This document shows, in pieces, positions 6,966-14,383 of a stretch of 25,949 nucleotides of DNA. Source of the DNA: PALSA-1196 sp036833805. GTDB lineage: Bacteria > Pseudomonadota > Gammaproteobacteria > Steroidobacterales > Steroidobacteraceae. A model generated the notes under the pieces. That model was not told the DNA's origin, did not search any database, and worked only from the letters and a program-made list of their open reading frames with translations. How positions within the stretch are numbered: position 1 is the stretch's first letter; each line of letters starts with the position of its first letter. The position numbers and the translations under genes are program-made. Where the stretch lies: the NCBI GenBank assembly GCA_036833805.1, contig DAITPA010000023.1, positions 1-25,949 of the forward strand, written 5' to 3'.

Positions 6966-7361
6966 ATGAGTATGACCGATCCCATCGCGGACCTCCTGAC
7001 CCGCATCCGTAACGGCCAGTCGGCCGGTAAGCCCGAGGTGAGCCTGGCTTCCTCGAAGCTTAAAAAGGCTGTTCTGAAGGTCCTGAAGGACGAGGGCTAT
7101 ATCGCCGGCTTTCGTCCCGTGACAGGCGAGGGCCATGAGACCCTGACCGTCGATCTCAAATATTTTGAGGGCAAGCCCGTGATCGACCGCATTGAGCGCG
7201 TCAGCCGTCCGGGCTTGCGCATTTATCGCGGCAAGGATGAGTTGCCGAAAGTGCTGGGTGGCATGGGCACGGTGATTGTCTCGACACCGAAGGGTGTGAT
7301 GACCGATCGCCAGGCGCGCTCCATCGGCCAGGGCGGTGAAGTGCTATGCATCGTCGCGTGA
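6966..7361 (+). CDS. rpsH: 30S ribosomal protein S8
   Basis: S8 binds helix 21 of 16S rRNA and in E. coli represses the spc operon. The start at ATG 6966 gives MSMTDPIADLLTRIRNGQ and 131 aa (130 in E. coli). An upstream in-frame ATG at 6936 lies inside rpsN and is not supported. GGTGAGGT, which includes the rpsN stop, precedes the start at good spacing. VSRPGLRIY and the C-terminal GVMTDRQARSIGQGGEVLCIVA-type ending confirm the family. It is the candidate ligand for the hairpin at 6062-6079. Confidence 0.98.
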   Translation: MSMTDPIADLLTRIRNGQSAGKPEVSLASSKLKKAVLKVLKDEGYIAGFRPVTGEGHETLTVDLKYFEGKPVIDRIERVSRPGLRIYRGKDELPKVLGGMGTVIVSTPKGVMTDRQARSIGQGGEVLCIVA

Positions 7362-7367
7362 TGAACC

Positions 7368-7898
7368 ATGAGTAGAGTTGCCAAAGCACCCGTCGACCTG
7401 CCGCAGGGCGTGACGGCGACCGTGACCGTTGACCTCGTGACAATCAAGGGCGCGAAGGGCTCTTTGACGCTGCCCTTGAGGGGCGGCGTTGCGGTCGAAC
7501 AGGCGGACAAGAAGTTGAACGTCCAGTACTCGGGCTTAGGGCCGATGCGCGTGCAGGCGGGAGCCACGCGTGCGCATCTTGCGAACATGGTGACCGGCGT
7601 GACGAAGGGCTATGAGCGCAAGCTCGAGTTGGTCGGCGTTGGCTTTCGCGCGCAGGTGCAGGGCAAAAACCTGAATCTGACGCTCGGCTTCTCGCACCCG
7701 GTGCAGTACGCGATCCCGGACGGCATAACAATTGAGACCCCGACGCTGACGGAAATCCTCATCAAGGGCATCGATCGGCAAAAGGTCGGACAGGTTTCCG
7801 CAGAGATCCGCCACATTCGCCCCCCCGAGCCCTACAAGGGCAAGGGTGTGCGCTATGCGAACGAGCAGATCACGCTGAAGGAAGGAAAGAAGAAGTGA
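7368..7898 (+). CDS. rplF: 50S ribosomal protein L6
   Basis: L6 lies near the factor-binding site of the 50S subunit. The 176-residue product (177 in E. coli) begins MSRVAKAPVDLPQGV and ends with the family signature around RPPEPYKGKGVRYANEQITL (about residues 151-170). It follows rpsH by 6 nt with no clear Shine-Dalgarno sequence, so coupling is likely. The stop shares a base with the rplR ATG (TGATG). Confidence 0.98.
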   Translation: MSRVAKAPVDLPQGVTATVTVDLVTIKGAKGSLTLPLRGGVAVEQADKKLNVQYSGLGPMRVQAGATRAHLANMVTGVTKGYERKLELVGVGFRAQVQGKNLNLTLGFSHPVQYAIPDGITIETPTLTEILIKGIDRQKVGQVSAEIRHIRPPEPYKGKGVRYANEQITLKEGKKK

Positions 7899-8248
7899 TG
7901 AAGAAGGAAAAGCGGCTGCGCCGCGCCGTCAAGACGCGCGCGCACATCCGTACGCGCGAGATTGCACGTCTGACCGTGCACCGCACACCGAAGCATATCT
8001 ACGCGCAGTTGACCGATGCGGCGGGCGCCAAGGTGATCGCGTCGGCATCCACGGTGCAGGCGGCGCTCAGGACGGGTTTGAAGGGTACGGGTAATGTCGA
8101 AGCGGCACGTGTCGTGGGACGTGCGATCGGCGAACGCGGCAAGGCGGCGGGTATCACTCGCGTCGCTTTCGATCGGTCGGGGTTTCAGTACCACGGCCGC
8201 GTGAAGGCGCTTGCGGAAGCGGCGCGCGAGGCTGGGCTCGAGTTCTAA
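7898..8248 (+). CDS. rplR: 50S ribosomal protein L18
   Basis: L18 binds 5S rRNA together with L5. The product (116 aa from ATG 7898) carries TVHRTPKHIYAQL at about residues 26-38 and ends with the highly conserved FDRSGFQYHGRVKALAEAAR and EAGLEF. A GTG at 7895 directly before the ATG would add one residue; AGGA at 7883-7886 is 8 nt from the GTG and 11 nt from the ATG, so the choice between the two is open. The ATG is preferred for codon strength. Confidence 0.97.
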   Translation: MKKEKRLRRAVKTRAHIRTREIARLTVHRTPKHIYAQLTDAAGAKVIASASTVQAALRTGLKGTGNVEAARVVGRAIGERGKAAGITRVAFDRSGFQYHGRVKALAEAAREAGLEF

Positions 8249-8276
8249 CGCGCTTCTCCTAAGGCAAGGTAAACAC

Positions 8277-8783
8277 ATGGCGAGAATGGAAAAAGGACAG
8301 TCGGCGGATGAATTCGTCGAGAAGCTGGTCGCTGTCAACCGCACCGCAAAAGTGGTCAAAGGCGGCCGGCAGTTCGGATTCACCGCGTTGACGGTGGTCG
8401 GCGACGGCGCGGGCCGCGTCGGTTACGGGTTCGGCAAGGCGCGTGAGGTGCCGGTCGCGATCTCGAAGGCCATGGCGCAGGCGCGCAAGAACATGGTGAA
8501 CGTCAGCTTGCGCAACGACACCCTGCACTACGCGGTCAAGATGGAGCAGGGCGCGACGCGTGTTTACATGCAGCCCGCATCGGACGGTACCGGGGTGATC
8601 GCCGGCGGCGGCATGCGCGCCGTGCTCGAGTGCGCGGGTGTGCGCAACGTGCTCGCGAAGAGCTACGGCTCGAGAAACCCGATCAACGTGGTGCGCGCGA
8701 CGATCGCGGCACTCACCAAGGTACGCTCGCCCGAAGAGATCGCGGCCAAGCGCGGCAAGAGCCTCGAGGACATCACGGGGTGA
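8277..8783 (+). CDS. rpsE: 30S ribosomal protein S5
   Basis: S5 affects decoding fidelity and lines the mRNA entry channel with S3 and S4. From ATG 8277 the product is 168 aa (167 in E. coli). It has the double-stranded-RNA-binding-like N-terminal domain (VEKLVAVNRTAKVVKGGR) and the C-terminal GVIAGGGMRAVLECAGVRN block followed by KSYGSRNP. An open frame extends back to 8211 over the rplR end but lacks family residues. AAGG elements at 8261-8269 precede the start; the 28-nt gap is among the longer ones in the spc block. Confidence 0.98.
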   Translation: MARMEKGQSADEFVEKLVAVNRTAKVVKGGRQFGFTALTVVGDGAGRVGYGFGKAREVPVAISKAMAQARKNMVNVSLRNDTLHYAVKMEQGATRVYMQPASDGTGVIAGGGMRAVLECAGVRNVLAKSYGSRNPINVVRATIAALTKVRSPEEIAAKRGKSLEDITG

Positions 8784-8788
8784 GCGCC

Positions 8789-8980
8789 ATGGGCGACAAA
8801 ACGAGTCAGTTGAAGATCACGCTCTTAAAGAGCATTCACGGGCAGCTTAGGAACATCGCATCTTCCGTGCGTGGGCTCGGCCTGCGCAAGCGCCATCAGA
8901 GCGTGACGATTTCCGACACGCCGGAGAATCGCGGCATGGTCAAGATTGCGCAGCATCTCCTGAGAGTGGAAAAGGCCTAA
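8789..8980 (+). CDS. rpmD: 50S ribosomal protein L30
   Basis: L30 is a small 50S protein of about 60 residues. The 63-residue product MGDKTSQLKITLLKSIHG... shows the family core GLGLRKRHQSVTISDTPENRG (about residues 29-48) and a typical C-terminus. ATG 8789 is favoured because GGGGTGA (8777-8783), including the rpsE stop, sits five bases before it. A GTG at 8780 overlapping the rpsE stop would add three residues and cannot be excluded. Confidence 0.95.
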   Translation: MGDKTSQLKITLLKSIHGQLRNIASSVRGLGLRKRHQSVTISDTPENRGMVKIAQHLLRVEKA

Positions 8981-8984
8981 AGTC

Positions 8985-9419
8985 ATGAGACTCAATACCT
9001 TAAAGCCGGGCTCCGGAGCCAAGCGTGCGCGACTGCGCGTCGGCCGCGGGGCGTCGGCTGGCCAGGGCAAGACCTGCGGTCGTGGCGTCAAAGGCCAGCG
9101 CGCAAGGAAAGGCGGTTACCACAAGGTCGGCTTCGAGGGAGGGCAGACGACGCTTGATCGCCGCCTGCCGAAGTTCGGCTTTCGCTCCAAGATCAAGGCG
9201 AGCCGTGCCGAAGTGCGCCTGAACGAGCTTGAAAAGGTCACCTCCGGCGTCATCGACCTGGATGCGTTGAAGGCCGCCGGGCTCGTCCCCATGTTCACCG
9301 AACGTGTGAAAGTCATCCTCTCCGGGGAAATCAAGAAAGCCGTCACCTTGAAGGGCGTGAGCGCGACGAAGGGAGCTCGGGCCGCGATCGAAGCCGTGGG
9401 CGGACGGTTCGAAGGCTAA
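8985..9419 (+). CDS. rplO: 50S ribosomal protein L15
   Basis: L15 is a late-assembly 50S protein. The product is 144 aa, identical in length to E. coli L15, with the N-terminal MRLNTLKPGSGAK, the glycine-rich RNA-binding segment RGVKGQRARKGG (about residues 36-47) and GFEGGQTTLDRRLPKFGF. It follows rpmD by 4 nt and precedes secY by 3 nt, the conserved spc operon order. Confidence 0.98.
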   Translation: MRLNTLKPGSGAKRARLRVGRGASAGQGKTCGRGVKGQRARKGGYHKVGFEGGQTTLDRRLPKFGFRSKIKASRAEVRLNELEKVTSGVIDLDALKAAGLVPMFTERVKVILSGEIKKAVTLKGVSATKGARAAIEAVGGRFEG

Positions 9420-9422
9420 AGC

Positions 9423-10775
9423 GTGGCGACCCCCTCACTCACGAATTCGGCGGCATCGTTAGGCGATGCGGCGCGCTATGGAGAGATCCGCGGCCGTTTA
9501 CTGTTTCTCATTGGCGCGCTCGTGGTGTTTCGCTTAGGCACTTACATCCCGGTGCCGGGCATCAATCCGAGCGAAGTGGCGCGTTTCTTCAACGATCAGT
9601 CGAACGGCATCTTAGGCATCGTCAATATGTTCTCGGGCGGCGGCCTATCGCGCCTGTCGATATTCGCGATGGGCGTCATGCCGTATATCTCGGCCTCCAT
9701 CATCATCCAGATGATGTCGATGGTCGTGCCCTCGCTCATGGAATTGCGCAAGGAAGGCGAGGCGGGCCGCAGGAAGCTGACCGAGCTCACGCGCTACATC
9801 ACGGTGATGCTCGCGGCGTTCCAGTCGTTCGCCGCGGCGGTGGCGCTGCAGAACGGCAACCTCACGCTCTACACGGGCTTTCCGTGGCTGTTCACCGCCA
9901 CGATCACGATGACGACCGGCACGCTCTTTCTCATGTGGCTGGGCGAGCAGATCACCGAGCGCGGCGTCGGCAACGGCATCTCGATGATCATTCTGGCCGG
10001 CATCGTCTCGGGGCTGCCGGGTGCAGTTGGGCGTACCGCCGAGGCTGTCAACACGGGCGAAATGCAGGGCCCCTTCGCGCTCCTTTTGATCCTCATCGTG
10101 CTTGGGGTCACGGCCTTCGTGGTGTTCGTCGAGCGCGCGCAGCGGCGCATCGCCGTCAATTATGCGAAGCGCCAGGTCGGCCGGCGCATGTACGCGGGCC
10201 AGAGCAGCCATCTGCCCTTCAAGCTCAACATGTCGGGCGTCATTCCGCCGATCTTCGCCTCGAGCCTGCTGCTGTTTCCGGCGACGATCGCAAATTTCTT
10301 CGGCACCGGCAACGACAGCGCTGCAGGCGGCGTCATGCAGAACATCGCGCAGGCCCTGGGCTACGGGCAGCCGCTGCATCTTCTGATCTACGCGCTCCTG
10401 ATCGTGTTTTTCTGCTTCTTCTACACGGCGCTCGTTTTCAACGCGCGCGATACGGCGGAGAACCTGAAGAAGTCCGGCGCCTTCATTCCCGGCATCCGCC
10501 CCGGGGCGCACACCGGCGAGTACATTGACCGGGTGCTGACGCGTTTGACCTTGTGGGGAGCGCTGTACGTGATGGCGGTGTGCGTTCTGCCGGAGATTCT
10601 CATCTCCTCGCAGGGCGTGCCGTTCCAGTTCGGCGGCACCTCGCTCCTCATCGTTGTGGTGGTAGTGATGGATTTCATGTCGCAGCTGCAGGCGCACATG
10701 ATGTCGCATCACTACCCGGGCCTTCTGAAGAAGGCAAATCTGCTCGGCTATGGCCGCAGCGGTTCAGGCACGTGA
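9423..10775 (+). CDS. secY: Preprotein translocase subunit SecY
   Basis: SecY is the ten-helix channel of the SecYEG translocon in the inner membrane. The 450-residue product (443 in E. coli) begins at GTG 9423, three bases behind rplO. N-terminal RLGTYIPVPGI, the cytoplasmic loop with YAKRQVGRRMYAGQSSHLPF and the GVIPPIFASSLLLFP membrane block are the classic SecY signatures. The C-terminal GLLKKANLLGYGRSG is also typical. Four leucine TTA codons, three of them followed by GG, occur near the 5' end. Its place in the spc operon ties translocon supply to ribosome supply. Confidence 0.99.
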   Translation: MATPSLTNSAASLGDAARYGEIRGRLLFLIGALVVFRLGTYIPVPGINPSEVARFFNDQSNGILGIVNMFSGGGLSRLSIFAMGVMPYISASIIIQMMSMVVPSLMELRKEGEAGRRKLTELTRYITVMLAAFQSFAAAVALQNGNLTLYTGFPWLFTATITMTTGTLFLMWLGEQITERGVGNGISMIILAGIVSGLPGAVGRTAEAVNTGEMQGPFALLLILIVLGVTAFVVFVERAQRRIAVNYAKRQVGRRMYAGQSSHLPFKLNMSGVIPPIFASSLLLFPATIANFFGTGNDSAAGGVMQNIAQALGYGQPLHLLIYALLIVFFCFFYTALVFNARDTAENLKKSGAFIPGIRPGAHTGEYIDRVLTRLTLWGALYVMAVCVLPEILISSQGVPFQFGGTSLLIVVVVVMDFMSQLQAHMMSHHYPGLLKKANLLGYGRSGSGT

Positions 10776-10805
10776 CGGATCTGCGCCGCGCCCCATGAGA
10801 ACTCT

Positions 10806-10919
10806 ATGAAAGTACGACCATCGGTCAAAAAGATCTGCAAGAACTGCAAGATCGTGCGCCGCAAGCGCGTGGTCTATGTGATCTGCACGGATCCGCGCCA
10901 CAAGCAGCGGCAAGGGTAA
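10806..10919 (+). CDS. rpmJ: 50S ribosomal protein L36 (zinc-binding form)
   Basis: This 37-codon gene encodes MKVRPSVKKICKNCKIVRR and continues to CTDPRHKQRQG, the L36 family end to end (38 aa in E. coli). Zinc ligands Cys11, Cys14, Cys27 and His32 are all present, so this is the C-plus, zinc-ribbon form. TGAGA lies upstream of ATG 10806. It sits in the standard place between secY (30 nt) and rpsM (5 nt). A zinc-free paralogue, if any, would be elsewhere in the genome. Confidence 0.97.
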   Translation: MKVRPSVKKICKNCKIVRRKRVVYVICTDPRHKQRQG

Positions 10920-10924
10920 GTAAA

Positions 10925-11305
10925 ATGGCACGCATAGCCGGTATCAATATTCCGATGAACAAGCACGTGTGGATCGGACTCACCCAGATCTACGGTGTTG
11001 GCAAGGCGCGTGCGCGCCTGGCCTGCGAGGGCGCGGGGGTCGATCCGCGCACCAAGGTGAAGGATCTCACCGAGATCGAGGTCAATGCGATCCGCTCGCA
11101 GATCGCGAAATTCGCGGTTGAAGGCGATCTGCGCCGCGAAGTCTCCATGAACATCAAGCGCTTGATGGATCTGGGCTCGCACCGCGGCATCCGTCATCGG
11201 CGCGGTTTGCCGGTGCGCGGCCAGCGCACCCGCACCAATGCACGCACGAGGAAGGGTCCGCGCAAGCAGGCGGTGAAATTGAATGCGCCGCCAGGCAAGA
11301 TTTGA
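10925..11305 (+). CDS. rpsM: 30S ribosomal protein S13
   Basis: S13 bridges the 30S head to the 50S subunit and touches P-site tRNA. The 126-residue product (118 in E. coli) begins MARIAGINIP, holds a helix-hairpin-helix-like IYGVGKARA segment and ends in the basic RGLPVRGQRTRTNARTRKG tail. In E. coli the alpha operon starts here with an S4-binding pseudoknot of about 100 nt; here only 5 nt separate rpmJ from rpsM, so such a leader cannot fit unless it lies within rpmJ or secY. Confidence 0.98.
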   Translation: MARIAGINIPMNKHVWIGLTQIYGVGKARARLACEGAGVDPRTKVKDLTEIEVNAIRSQIAKFAVEGDLRREVSMNIKRLMDLGSHRGIRHRRGLPVRGQRTRTNARTRKGPRKQAVKLNAPPGKI

Positions 11306-11316
11306 GGCACTAACAC

Positions 11317-11736
11317 ATGGCTGAACAGAAATCCCAGCAGCAGGGCGCCGCGGCAAACGCTGCGAAGAAACCGAAGAAGGCGCGCAAGAACGTGCTCGAT
11401 GCGATCGCGCACGTACACGCCTCCTTCAACAACACGATCATCACGATCACCGATCGCCAGGGCAATACGCTCTCCTGGGCGACCTCCGGCGGCTGTGGCT
11501 TTCGCGGCTCGAGGAAGAGCACCCCGTTCGCAGCTCAAGTCGCAGCGGAGAAGGCCGGCACGGCAGCTCAGGAGCACGGCGTGAAGAACGTTGAAGTACG
11601 CGTCGGCGGTCCGGGACCGGGTCGCGAATCCGCAGTGCGCGCGCTCAACACCTGCGGATTGAAGGTGACGAGCATCGCCGATGTGACACCGATTCCGCAC
11701 AACGGCTGCCGTCCGCCGAAGAAGCGCAGGGTCTAG
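11317..11736 (+). CDS. rpsK: 30S ribosomal protein S11
   Basis: S11 is a platform protein of the 30S subunit next to the E-site codon. The product (139 aa; 129 in E. coli) has an extended Gln/Ala/Lys-rich N-terminus, then VHASFNNTIITITDRQGN and the invariant C-terminus IPHNGCRPPKKRRV, whose Asn-Gly pair is the isoaspartate site known from E. coli S11. It lies 11 nt behind rpsM and 17 nt before rpsD. Confidence 0.98.
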   Translation: MAEQKSQQQGAAANAAKKPKKARKNVLDAIAHVHASFNNTIITITDRQGNTLSWATSGGCGFRGSRKSTPFAAQVAAEKAGTAAQEHGVKNVEVRVGGPGPGRESAVRALNTCGLKVTSIADVTPIPHNGCRPPKKRRV

Positions 11737-11753
11737 AGGAGCTTAAGAAGTAT

Positions 11754-12377
11754 ATGGCGCGTTACGTAGGCCCCAAGTGCAAGCTCGCTCGTCGCGAGGG
11801 CACCGATCTATTCTTAAAGAGCGGCGTCAAGCCGATCGAGAGCAAGTGCAAGTTCACGGTGCCGCCGGGCGGCATCAAGGGCGAGCGGCGCACGCGCCTG
11901 TCGGACTACGGTCTGCAGCTGCGCGAAAAGCAGAAGCTTCGCCGCATGTACGGCGTGCTCGAGCGGCAGTTTGGCAACTATTACGAAGAGGCGGCGCGCC
12001 GCGCTGGCGCAACCGGCGAGAACCTCTTGAAACTTCTGGAATGCCGCCTAGATAACGTTGTATATCGCATGGGCTTCGCGGCCACGCGCGCCGAGGCGCG
12101 GCAGCTGGTAAGCCACAAGGCTCTGTCGGTGAACGAGCAGGTCGTCTCCATCGCGTCCTATCAGTGCAAGGCCGGCGACGTCGTGCAGATTCGCGAGAAG
12201 TCGAAGAAGCAGCTTCGTATCCAGGGCGCGCTCACTGTCGCCCAGCAGGTTGGATTCCCCGAGTGGGTCGAGGTGAACGACAAGGAGATGCGCGGGGTTT
12301 TCAAGGCCGTGCCGGCGCGCGAGGATGTTCTCCCGGACATCAACGAAAACCTGGTGGTTGAGCTCTACTCGAAGTAG
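11754..12377 (+). CDS. rpsD: 30S ribosomal protein S4
   Basis: S4 nucleates 16S rRNA 5'-domain assembly, affects fidelity (ram phenotypes) and in E. coli represses the alpha operon. The 207-residue protein (206 in E. coli) shows RLSDYGLQLREKQKLRRMYG (about residues 49-68), the S4 RNA-binding domain beginning near ECRLDNVVYRMGFA and the end DINENLVVELYSK. A weak purine run with TTAAGAAG precedes ATG 11754. It is followed by a 44-nt gap with a hairpin at the rpoA Shine-Dalgarno site. Confidence 0.98.
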   Translation: MARYVGPKCKLARREGTDLFLKSGVKPIESKCKFTVPPGGIKGERRTRLSDYGLQLREKQKLRRMYGVLERQFGNYYEEAARRAGATGENLLKLLECRLDNVVYRMGFAATRAEARQLVSHKALSVNEQVVSIASYQCKAGDVVQIREKSKKQLRIQGALTVAQQVGFPEWVEVNDKEMRGVFKAVPAREDVLPDINENLVVELYSK

Positions 12378-12392
12378 TCATTGTCTGTTAGA

Positions 12393-12413
12393 CCGGCATT
12401 TGAGGCCGGAAGG
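12393..12413 (+). promoter_or_regulatory. Hairpin overlapping the rpoA Shine-Dalgarno sequence
   Basis: CCGGC (12393-12397) pairs with GCCGG (12405-12409) around a 7-nt loop. The 3' arm shares GG at 12408-12409 with the rpoA Shine-Dalgarno sequence GGAAGG (12408-12413), eight bases before ATG 12422. A short stem like this could lower rpoA initiation relative to the ribosomal genes. The pairing is seen; an effect is inferred. Confidence 0.4.
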
Positions 12414-12421
12414 TGTTTCCT

Positions 12422-13426
12422 ATGCAGCCTTTTGTAGCTGAATTCTTGAAGCCGCGCGTGGTGAAGGTGCAGCCGCTTGCACCGCGCCAGGCGCGCGTCG
12501 TCATTGAGCCCTTCGAGCGCGGCTTTGGTCATACGCTCGGCAATGCGCTGCGGCGCGTGCTCTTGTCGTCCATGCCCGGCAGCGCCATCACCGAGGTCGA
12601 GATCGACGGAGTGCTGCACGAGTACACGAGCATCGAAGGCGTGCAGGAAGATGTGGTCGACATCCTCCTGAACCTGAAGTCGGTGGCGCTGCGCATGCAC
12701 ACACGCGACAACGCCGAACTGCGACTGCACAAGAGGGGCCCGGGCCCGGTGACGGCCGGTGACATTCAGACCGACCATGACATCGACGTCGTCAATCCGG
12801 AGCTCGTGATCGCAAATCTGACCAAGGCGGGCGAGCTCAATATGACGCTGCGCGTCGAGCGTGGCCGCGGCTACCGGCCCGCCGCGCAGCGCGCGGCCTT
12901 CGAGGAGCAGACGCGCCCCATCGGGCGGCTGCAGCTTGATGCCTCGTTCTCGCCGGTGCGGCGCGTGACCTACTCGGTCGACGCGGCACGTGTCGAGCAG
13001 CGCACCGATCTCGACAAGCTCATCATCGACATCGAGACCAACGGCACCATCGATGCGGAGGAGGCGATCCGCCGCGCGGGCAGCATCCTGAAAGATCAGC
13101 TGTCGGTGTTCGTCGATCTGCAGGGCGAGGAAGAGGCCGCCACCAAGGTATCGGAGATGCAGTTCGATCCGATCCTGCTGCGGCCCGTCGATGAGCTCGA
13201 GCTCACCGTGAGAAGCGCCAATTGCCTGAAGGCGGAGAACATCCACTACATCGGCGATCTCGTGCAAAGAACGGAAGTTGAGCTTCTGCGCACGCCGAAC
13301 CTCGGCAAGAAGTCGCTCACCGAGATCAAAGAGGTGCTGCAGAGCCACGGCCTCATGCTCGGCATGCGCCTGGAAGGCTGGCCGCCGGCGGGCTTGAAGC
13401 ACGACGAAGAACGCGAAGTGATGTAG
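12422..13426 (+). CDS. rpoA: DNA-directed RNA polymerase subunit alpha
   Basis: RpoA dimerises to seed RNA polymerase assembly and contacts UP elements and activators. From ATG 12422 the product is 334 aa (329 in E. coli). The N-terminal domain contains ERGFGHTLGNALRRVLLSSM (about 33-52); after a linker the C-terminal domain has FDPILLRPVDELELTVRSANC with the DNA-contacting arginine and TPNLGKKSLTEIKEVL. A GTG at 12413 is rejected because it falls on the Shine-Dalgarno sequence GGAAGG. It lies between rpsD and rplQ as in other proteobacteria. Confidence 0.98.
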   Translation: MQPFVAEFLKPRVVKVQPLAPRQARVVIEPFERGFGHTLGNALRRVLLSSMPGSAITEVEIDGVLHEYTSIEGVQEDVVDILLNLKSVALRMHTRDNAELRLHKRGPGPVTAGDIQTDHDIDVVNPELVIANLTKAGELNMTLRVERGRGYRPAAQRAAFEEQTRPIGRLQLDASFSPVRRVTYSVDAARVEQRTDLDKLIIDIETNGTIDAEEAIRRAGSILKDQLSVFVDLQGEEEAATKVSEMQFDPILLRPVDELELTVRSANCLKAENIHYIGDLVQRTEVELLRTPNLGKKSLTEIKEVLQSHGLMLGMRLEGWPPAGLKHDEEREVM

Positions 13427-13430
13427 CGTC

Positions 13431-13955
13431 ATGCGTCATCAATTGAGCGGGCGCCAGCTGTCGCGCAACAGCCCGCACCGGCATGCCATGCTGCGCAATA
13501 TGAGCGTTTCGCTGCTTCGTCACGAGACGATTCGCACCACGCTGCCGAAGGCGAAGGAGCTGCGGCGCGTGGTCGAGCCGTTGATCACGCTCGGCAAGAC
13601 CGACAGCGACTCGCGCCGCCGTCTTGCGTTCGCGCGCCTGCGCGATCGCGCGATGGTCGAGAAGCTGTTCGCAGACCTTGGCCCGCGCTTTCGTGCGCGT
13701 CCGGGCGGCTATACGCGGATCCTGCGTATGACGCCGCGGCCGGGGGATTCGGCGCCTATGGCGCTGATGCAGCTCGTCGACGGTCCGGCTGCCGTCGCGG
13801 CGCACAAGCCCGCCACGGACGCAGCCTCCAAGACGAAGCGCGGCAAGGGCGCGCCTGCGAAGACTGCCGCCAAGAAGAGCGCAAAGAAAAAGGCTGCCGC
13901 GGCGCCGGCTGAAGAGGCGCCCAAACCCAAGCGCAAGAAAAAAGCCGCCGCCTAA
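13431..13955 (+). CDS. rplQ: 50S ribosomal protein L17 with long basic tail
   Basis: L17 surrounds the tunnel exit region of the 50S subunit. Residues 1 to about 120 match the family closely: MRHQLSGRQLSRNSPHRHAM, RTTLPKAKELRRVVEPLITL and PRFRARPGGYTRIL. The protein is 174 aa against 127 in E. coli; the surplus is a C-terminal Lys/Ala/Pro-rich segment (KTAAKKSAKKKAAAAPAEE and a KRKKK end), probably disordered and histone-H1-like in composition. Starts 4 nt behind rpoA. No terminator is visible in the 38 nt before mscL. Confidence 0.97.
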   Translation: MRHQLSGRQLSRNSPHRHAMLRNMSVSLLRHETIRTTLPKAKELRRVVEPLITLGKTDSDSRRRLAFARLRDRAMVEKLFADLGPRFRARPGGYTRILRMTPRPGDSAPMALMQLVDGPAAVAAHKPATDAASKTKRGKGAPAKTAAKKSAKKKAAAAPAEEAPKPKRKKKAAA

Positions 13956-13993
13956 GAACCACCGAAGTTCGAGTTTCTTAAGGGGACAGGCAT

Positions 13994-14383
13994 ATGGGAC
14001 TCGCGTCCGAATTCAAAGAGTTTGCGATGAAGGGCAGCGTCGTCGATCTCGCCATCGGCGTCGTGATCGGCGGTGCGTTCGGCAAGATCGTGAACTCGCT
14101 GGTCGCAGACGTCATCATGCCGCCGATCGGGCTCGCCATCGGTGGTGTGGATTTCAAGGATCTCGCGGCGCAGATCGGCAGCAACCCCAAAGGCGAGCCG
14201 GTGCTCTTCAGATACGGCATGTTCATTCAGACGGTATTTGAGTTCCTGATCATTGCGCTGGCGCTTTTCATGGTGATCAAGGCCATCAACCGGCTGAAGC
14301 GGCCGAGCGCGGCTATGCCGGTGCCACCGACGAAGACCGAGGCGTTGCTGCAAGAGATTCGCGACCAGCTCGCAAAGCGCTGA
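13994..14383 (+). CDS. mscL: Large-conductance mechanosensitive channel MscL
   Basis: MscL opens under membrane tension and releases solutes on osmotic downshock. The 129-residue protein has the N-terminal amphipathic helix (GLASEFKEFAMKGSVVDLA), TM1 at roughly 15-45 with the pore-lining GVVIGGAFGKIVNSLV, a periplasmic loop, TM2 at about 72-98 and the cytoplasmic helix ending EALLQEIRDQLAKR. AAGGGG precedes ATG 13994. It lies 38 nt behind rplQ on the same strand and its last 71 bases are also the 3' end of pepQ on the other strand. Confidence 0.96.
   Translation: MGLASEFKEFAMKGSVVDLAIGVVIGGAFGKIVNSLVADVIMPPIGLAIGGVDFKDLAAQIGSNPKGEPVLFRYGMFIQTVFEFLIIALALFMVIKAINRLKRPSAAMPVPPTKTEALLQEIRDQLAKR

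Noticed and set aside
9645..10712. A 355-codon open frame on the minus strand across secY
   Set aside because: It lies wholly opposite a conserved gene, is rich in His and Arg from antisense GC-rich codons, and has no recognisable domain.
12365..13432. A 355-codon minus-strand open frame covering rpoA
   Set aside because: Antisense shadow of rpoA with composition dictated by the opposite strand and no motif.
13956..13993. Terminator after rplQ
   Set aside because: No stable GC stem with a T-run is visible in the 38 nt before mscL.
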